Origin: Pseudeuparius sepicola
Lineage: Eukaryota; Arthropoda; Insecta; Coleoptera; Anthribidae
Length of the DNA: 64,000 nucleotides
Direction of reading: 5' to 3'
Assembly: GCA_963920635.1 (NCBI GenBank)
Contig: OY987303.1
Coordinates: 58,180,278 to 58,244,277 of the forward strand
A model generated the notes under the pieces. It did not search any database, had not been told where the DNA came from, and was given only the letters and a program-made list of their open reading frames with translations. A program made the translations under genes and the position numbers. Positions 60,001 through 64,000 of the stretch are shown piece after piece (positions within the stretch are counted from its first letter, which is position 1; every line of letters begins with the position of its first letter).

Positions 60001-61335
60001 TTTTGTACCTTGCTATATATTTTCTACACTATGTATTACTTGCATGCATACATTAAAACACTTTCACTAAACTTTTAGAACTTCCGCTTTACTACAGACT
60101 TGTGCATGACATAAACATAACACGTTGGTTTCACTCGCCAATCAAAGACGAAGACAGGTAAGACAACACACCTTTGAGAAAATATAAATTTGTATTGTTA
60201 AAATCAAAATTCTCTAATACGAAAAAATACTCATTACTACCATGAATCGTATCATGATCTTTTTTATAGGTTCATCGGTCCATACCAAGTGCACAAAATA
60301 TTCCTCGCCACATGGAGTGGCTTGACGAGACATAAAACGTTCAACAAGAAAATTTTCGAGACAGACAAGGACAGTTTTGAGACGAGAAACAACAGAGCAA
60401 CTGACGAAGATTGGTACAGACGGGCTGTAGTTGAGAATTTTAGAAATGAAAGTAATTTTATATACTCTGTCCCTTTTGAAATCTCCGGTAAGTACACAGA
60501 TGAGGTATTATAATATTTACATTATATACATATTTTCTTTAGGTTACGAGGACAATACCATGATTACGGGCGTTAAAGCAGTATTTATTGAGAAAGGTTC
60601 TATTAAAACTCCAGTAGCAGTGGTTGGTTTACAGTTCAACCATAAAGCAATGTTTCATTTGTACAAAAATATTACCACCGAGGTACGTACCTACTCGAAT
60701 AATTTCGATATAAATAATCAATACGGACGGGCTATGAGTCAGTTACAATGTTTCATTTGTGCTAAAACATTACAATTGAGGTAGATATACTCAAATAATT
60801 CTCACCATACACCAAACAATAATACCTAGAAGCAACCACAAACGAAAAAGTGTAGCTGGCAATAAATACCTACCATATTTTGATTTCGGCAAACCATCAA
60901 AATATTGAACGTATTTCGACACAAATAACCAATACGGTTGGGCTATGAGTCAGTTTTTACCAACCTTGTGGCGGTTTTAAATGGGCGGATTACTATTATC
61001 ACAGGAAATATTATAGCGAGTCATTTCAGTGTTATGCAGAAGATTGCAAACTGACATGCGAATCCAACGAGCTGCAGTGTTTTATCTTGGACAACAACGC
61101 GTATATAGTCCTGAGCGACGAGATAGAACACACGGGCAGGTTTATGGGAGACATAAGACCCGACATAATGTATTATCTGATAAAGGAAAACGTGTACCAC
61201 GAAACTAAAATGTACGATTACCAAGCCATCTGCCAGCCAGAACCTCCAGAACCAGCGCCGGCGACCAAGTGCCCGAAGAAGAAGAAGAAGAAACCGAAGA
61301 ATTCAGGGAGTAGACTTCGATCCACGTACAGTTTG
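48036..61335 (+). CDS. Voltage-gated calcium channel alpha-2/delta subunit (3' end not found)
   Basis: Twenty-two phase-consistent exons: 48036-48142, 50919-51000, 51053-51163, 51245-51397, 53119-53398, 53504-53635, 54778-55040, 55459-55588, 55748-55927, 55983-56263, 56413-56496, 57020-57091, 57238-57312, 58272-58379, 58551-58610, 59120-59197, 59447-59634, 59753-59835, 60079-60157, 60270-60487, 60543-60682, 61030-61335. With one of the two alternative exons they encode about 1,045-1,050 residues. Alpha-2/delta is an extracellular, membrane-anchored auxiliary subunit that raises surface expression of Cav channels. Seen in order: a signal-peptide-like start ([13 protein letters not shown]); [12 protein letters not shown], typical of the family N-terminus; [16 protein letters not shown]; a VWA domain with perfect MIDAS DKSGS; a Cache-like region ([20 protein letters not shown]); [36 protein letters not shown]; and cysteine-rich [18 protein letters not shown] with YDYQAICQ. 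The last exon ends STYSL|gtaagt. The C-terminal hydrophobic anchor is missing, so a further exon lies beyond 61335, probably past the window edge. Introns are loaded with mobile elements. Confidence 0.94.
49400..50079. mobile_element. Fold-back MITE in alpha-2/delta intron 1, 680 bp
   Basis: CAGTGTCTCACATAAGAGTG at the left and its complement ending ...GAGACACTCTG at the right, next to TA. The arms are nearly complete complements (accagaacgaaatttttacc, gattcagaaccctaaat). Non-coding. Confidence 0.8.
50118..50805 (-). mobile_element. 5'-truncated LINE, reverse transcriptase C-terminal remnant
   Basis: Minus-strand translation from about 50805 runs [17 protein letters not shown], the RT thumb motif of Jockey/CR1-like LINEs. 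After a stop and a shift it continues with [20 protein letters not shown] and [11 protein letters not shown], the region after the RT, to a stop at 50118. It lacks the N-terminal RT, the endonuclease and the 5' region, and has internal breaks. It sits in alpha-2/delta intron 1, just beyond a MITE. Confidence 0.8.
51400..51432. repeat. Small hairpin just after an alpha-2/delta donor
   Basis: accagggaccctttt and aaagagtccctgggt pair closely. It begins 3 nt after the donor of exon 51245-51397 and could influence its use, though that is speculative. Confidence 0.5.
51478..52504. mobile_element. Fold-back element, about 1.03 kb
   Basis: gataagaatgaacagcatgg at the left is complementary to ccatgctgttcattcttatc at the right, and the arms continue for about 180 nt. 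A segment near 51705-51840 is shared with 32895-33015. No gene. Confidence 0.75.
52505..53118. other. Intron remainder, AT-rich
   Basis: No repeat boundary or coding sequence seen before the exon at 53119, apart from an isolated ttggaggacactgtat end near 53018. Confidence 0.45.
53655..54650 (+). repeat. 261-bp satellite derived from a protein-primed family B DNA polymerase gene
   Basis: Four units in the alpha-2/delta intron; the marker ggttgggcca(t) occurs at 53792, 53990, 54252 and 54513 (spacing 198, 262, 261). In one frame each unit reads close to [18 protein letters not shown], and in a shifted frame [15 protein letters not shown]. These match the motif A neighbourhood and the following block of protein-primed family B polymerases such as those of Polinton/Maverick elements. 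Each unit carries stops and shifts, so nothing here is functional. Confidence 0.75.
54778..55040 (+). CDS. alpha-2/delta exon with VWA MIDAS motif
   Basis: 263-nt exon encoding [20 protein letters not shown] then [20 protein letters not shown] and [18 protein letters not shown] is an intact metal-ion-dependent adhesion site. In this family it is needed for calcium channel trafficking, so the subunit is probably functional. Confidence 0.95.
55214..55382. mobile_element. MITE, 170 bp, with half of the 120-bp palindrome
   Basis: CAGTGTGTCTCCGGATTAGG at the left against ...CTCAATCTGGAGACACAG at the right. The interior contains atgtaccaaggcactgaagt, the left arm of the palindrome family found at 8.5 and 34-35 kb. 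Confidence 0.6.
57332..58192. mobile_element. Fold-back Tc1/mariner-type element in alpha-2/delta intron, 861 bp
   Basis: CAGGGTGAGTGAAACTTGAC at the left and its complement ...CGAGTTTCGCTCACCCTG at the right, next to TA. The arms share agttcttaaatgg, tctacagggtcaaatatgt and agctagatttcgg tracts. It starts 19 nt after the exon 57238-57312 donor. Related to the degraded copy at 14250. Confidence 0.85.
58551..58610 (+). CDS. alpha-2/delta alternative exon a (60 nt)
   Basis: Phase 0 at both ends, bounded by tttttcag and gtaaag. Encodes [20 protein letters not shown]. It aligns with the next exon, [20 protein letters not shown] then YTLHDM, and both correspond to the same place in vertebrate alpha-2/delta between the Cache region and the YYF block. 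This suggests one or the other is used. Confidence 0.75.
59120..59197 (+). CDS. alpha-2/delta alternative exon b (78 nt)
   Basis: Phase 0 at both ends, bounded by tttttcag and gtaagc. It lies 509 bp after exon a and is homologous to it at both ends ((L/F)R(E/D)..IV.DR and Y(S/T)L.D(V/M)). Its longer middle is closer to the length of the vertebrate segment. Confidence 0.8.
60683..61029 (+). other. alpha-2/delta intron with polymerase-like fragments and a decayed exon-end duplicate
   Basis: Two short stretches read [11 protein letters not shown] (about 60713) and [16 protein letters not shown] (about 60917), again resembling motif A of a protein-primed family B DNA polymerase. Between them, 60749-60810 repeats the end of exon 60543-60682 and its donor (acaatgtttcatttgtgcta against gcaatgtttcatttgtacaa), but with a stop. 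It looks like an imperfect tandem duplication. Confidence 0.6.
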
Positions 61336-61365
61336 GTAAGTAGGCAAGTTTTTCTTTTTCTTTAA

Positions 61366-61510
61366 GACTTTCAACGACGGCGGTGTACGATTGGGTCTTT
61401 CGTTGTACCCACGCTTTGGCACCGTACGTCGTGGGTTCGATTCCCACCACGGAAGTGCCCTGGTTGTTGTGTGTTTGTCTTTAGATTTAAGGTAGGATAG
61501 GCTTAGGTTT
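61366..61510 (+). repeat. tRNA-derived SINE-like sequence
   Basis: The B-box-like sequence gtgggttcgattcccacc is a 5-bp T stem with TTCGATT loop, preceded by cacgctttggcaccgtacg. Downstream is a T/G-rich body (gttgttgtgtgtttgtcttt). The whole does not fold as a tRNA, so a SINE head is the likeliest explanation. Confidence 0.5.
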
Positions 61511-61511
61511 A

Positions 61512-62237
61512 TGTCTTAGACACGGAAAGAGAGAGGACACCGCGCTTGCCTACCCTGCCGTGTATTGATTTTGTTACGTCGTTTTGAACGGCAGCCATTT
61601 TATATGTGGCAGACAAAGAGAGTACCTACGTTGTGAGTTAATTTCGTGAATTTGTGAATTAAAAGTAACAGTGATTAAAGAGAAAATATACTCTTACGAT
61701 GGTGGATTATTCAGCGTTTGGTTGCAAAATCAGAAGTGAAAAGCAAGAGCCCTGGACTTCGTTTCACAGGTAAATATTTAACAAGCTACCTTTGAAAGAT
61801 GCCCTAAAACTTTTTTTCAATATAACTCCTTCAATTTCCTTCTACCTTTTAGTATGATAAAGTTTTGTTTGTAAATATAGGGCCAATATATAATTATTTT
61901 TTAACATCGTTTTTATTGAAAATTGTTTAATTGATTATGATAGTTTCATAAAATATGGGCTGGTTTCCATGGGCGTGCATTACTTATTTTAGTTTGATTG
62001 ATCCGAAACCTCCGAAAATAAATATATTTCAGCACTTGACACTAGCTTTACATTTGGGAAATTTTCTGCAAATAAATACCAATATTTCAAAAAACATGTA
62101 AGTCATAATAAACTTCCTTTTCATTTTTAACATTTTTGTTATATTTGCTAAGAACGCGTTTCATGCTAAGTCACTGGCCTGTCTTTCGATGTGGCAGTCG
62201 GTAACACGGCCGCGAGCTCTCTCTTTCCTTGTCTAAG
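61512..62237 (+). mobile_element. TIR element with a THAP-like first exon
   Basis: cttagacacggaaagagaga at the left and tctctttccttgtctaag at the right are near-complementary ends. At 61700 an ATG opens MVDYSAFGCKIRSEKQEPWT then SFHR, ending in a |gtaaat donor, like the first half of a THAP domain, with Ser or Tyr where the first zinc Cys should be. No clear target duplication and no second THAP half were found. A P-superfamily derivative is suspected. Confidence 0.45.
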
Positions 62238-62453
62238 GTAAAAAAAAACTTTAAACGGATTTTGACATTTATCATGTCAGTTCGATGGATGGAAATAAAA
62301 CAGATTCAAAATTTCATGGGTATTTTACACAGTGCCATTTTTTTATTTTTAGTAAGATACAATAAGCTTACATATTATTAGCATTTAATAACACTATAAT
62401 GACACAAATGAATCGTTTTCGACTACGAAGAGGGTAGTCTCTTTTCTGAGTGT

Positions 62454-64000
62454 TTATTTCAAGCTATACATCAGCATGATGTACGAATACGTTGCTTTCA
62501 CTACCTGTAAATAAAAAAGTAGGAGAATTTTTTTCTTTCTTTTCACTTTTTTCCAAGGTTTCTTAAATAAAAGAAACTACTTCCGGTTTAACCGGAAGTG
62601 ACATTAACTTTCTTATTTTTAATGGAACGTAGTATCAATTTTGATTGGTTTGATAGCAACGAAATCGACAAAACAAGACACCTGGTGAATAGTATACCAT
62701 GGAGATGTTTAAATGGTTTATTTCTCCTGTTTAATGATATATCAAATCAGCTGGTTTTTAAGGGTAAGTACTTCATTCGAGGAGATAAAATTTAAAAAGT
62801 TAATATGTATTTTAATTGAAAAGTTAATATGGATTTTAATTGGCATCGGTTTATTGTACTTACAGATAGAAAAGTTGCCAGTGACATTACTGTAAATGGT
62901 CCGATTTTCAGGGACAATTCTTGATTCGTCTTCAAAATGAGCATGTTGGCCATATATTTGACTTCTCTCGACCTTTTGTGCCAATCCGATTCCCACATTG
63001 CCGAACCTAAATCTTTACTCTAAAATTTTATTTTACAAGATGTGTTCTTGTATCTTGAAAAAAATTCTTACATAGATTATTATATCGTTCGCACTGTAAT
63101 ATATTAGAAAGGCTCTGTGGCACATAGAAATTATGTACATTATTCCGTAGACTACTGAAGCCCAGGAACCATTACTCTTAAACGAAATAAATAAGAGTTG
63201 TATCCAAGTGATTGATTTTATTACTTACTCCTACAATTTGAATTATTAAGCAAGCCAATTGCAATGAAGATTGTAGAAAGTCAAAAACCATGGGAAATTT
63301 CATATAATCGTTGAATATATCCGTAAGCCTAAAATGGGTATTATAATATATTTTAAACGTTTTTTTAGGTTGATTTTTTTTTTCATTTTGATTTTACCTA
63401 ATAATTTCTTTATGCATCAATATTAATTCTCTGAAAGTAACAAATTCGGCCTCTTCTTGAGATTCAACGTTCAGCTGAACTTTAACTTTGTCTACATAGA
63501 CATCTGCATTTCTTAAAAGGTGTGCCAAGATCTTTATCTGTCCAGTCGTGAATGTCATCAAACTATAGATACAAGTATCTGTAGGTGCCATGAGAAAAGC
63601 ACCCATGAAGGTACCTATGATGTGGAATGTATAACAAACCTATAAATGCACAAATACAATTACTCAGTAGTTCAGAAGTCTTCTTGCTCAGCAACACTTA
63701 CCCAATAATTGCTCTGTTCATCCCAAGGAAACCACGAAGACAGGGGCAGCGGTTTTACGTACAAAGTTTCATTCCTAACAACAACTGCTTCTGGTTCGGC
63801 CAGTATAGGATATACGACAAAGCTAAAACAAGCCGACACCACCTCCAAAACGTACCAAGTGCCATACAAATTCGTCGTCCTTGCACACCGATCGTAAATG
63901 CCTATGATCTCCTTATCTCCGCTAGCCCTGATCCTTTTTTCGGTGGCGAAAATGTTTTGGAAATACCCCTTCATCCCTTTGGTGTTCAGCACGAATTGTC
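62454..64000 (-). CDS. Odorant receptor, C-terminal three quarters (5' end off window)
   Basis: Six minus-strand exons in phase: 64000-63702 (open to the edge), 63639-63398, 63328-63229, 63176-63072, 63019-62864 and 62504-62454, about 317 residues. Insect odorant receptors are seven-helix, inverted-topology ligand-gated ion channels that work with Orco in olfactory neurons. Recognised in order: YGTWYVLEVVSACFSFVVYP, then LPLSSWFPWDEQSNYW, typical of the extracellular loop before TM4; VCYTFHIIGTFMGAF; ELILMHKEIIR; RLTDIFNDYMKFPMVFDFLQ; the conserved tail AMWESDWHKRSREVKYMANM and GPFTVMSLATFLS; and the last exon VVKATYSYIMLMYSLK with stop. This tail is diagnostic. The short last exon and the phase of each junction fit the family's exon structure. 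Acceptor 63020 rather than 63007 was chosen because only it keeps the frame. No disabling changes were seen. Roughly 70-90 N-terminal residues lie to the right. Confidence 0.93.

Overview
This is an insect nuclear genome window. The genes are split by short GT-AG introns, the intergenic DNA is AT-rich and full of transposable elements, and there is an odorant-receptor gene. A beetle is plausible from the style of the odorant receptor and the repeats, but I cannot prove the order. No bacterial genes, rRNA genes, intact tRNA genes or CRISPR arrays were seen.

Layout. (1) About 3.3-8.4 kb, + strand: the last four coding exons of a KCNQ-type voltage-gated potassium channel; the rest of the gene lies off the left edge. 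Its introns hold a Penelope-like retroelement remnant and a 1.64-kb P-superfamily-like transposon carrying a THAP exon. (2) About 8.4-35.3 kb: no certain coding exon. This stretch holds fold-back elements of Tc1/mariner type, one with a decayed transposase, a hAT deletion derivative, large snap-back repeats, a 122-bp tandem repeat, a 155-bp-arm hairpin and three CpG-rich blocks that look like promoters or first exons. (3) 35.3-37.3 kb, +: a two-exon gene for a 632-residue, probably nuclear protein that I do not recognise. (4) 37.6-44.8 kb: snap-back repeats, a hAT-like element, a three-level nest of transposons (41.3-44.2 kb) and a fold-back element. (5) 45.0-45.6 kb, +: a complete centrin gene. 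(6) 48.0-61.3 kb, +: 22 exons of a voltage-gated calcium channel alpha-2/delta subunit, with signal peptide and VWA/MIDAS domain. Two adjacent, homologous, phase-matched exons look mutually exclusive. Its introns hold a LINE remnant, fold-back elements and a satellite made from a piece of a protein-primed family B DNA polymerase gene. Its last exon was not found. (7) 62.45-64.0 kb, - strand: the C-terminal three quarters of an odorant receptor in six exons, running off the right edge.

KCNQ, alpha-2/delta and the odorant receptor are all membrane-excitability or sensory genes, and centrin is a centriole/basal-body protein. They are neighbours, and I see no sign of joint regulation. The most unusual content is in the repeats and in the alternative-exon pair. 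Exon boundaries were read by eye from splice sites and codon phase; all junctions reported for KCNQ, centrin, alpha-2/delta and the odorant receptor keep frame.
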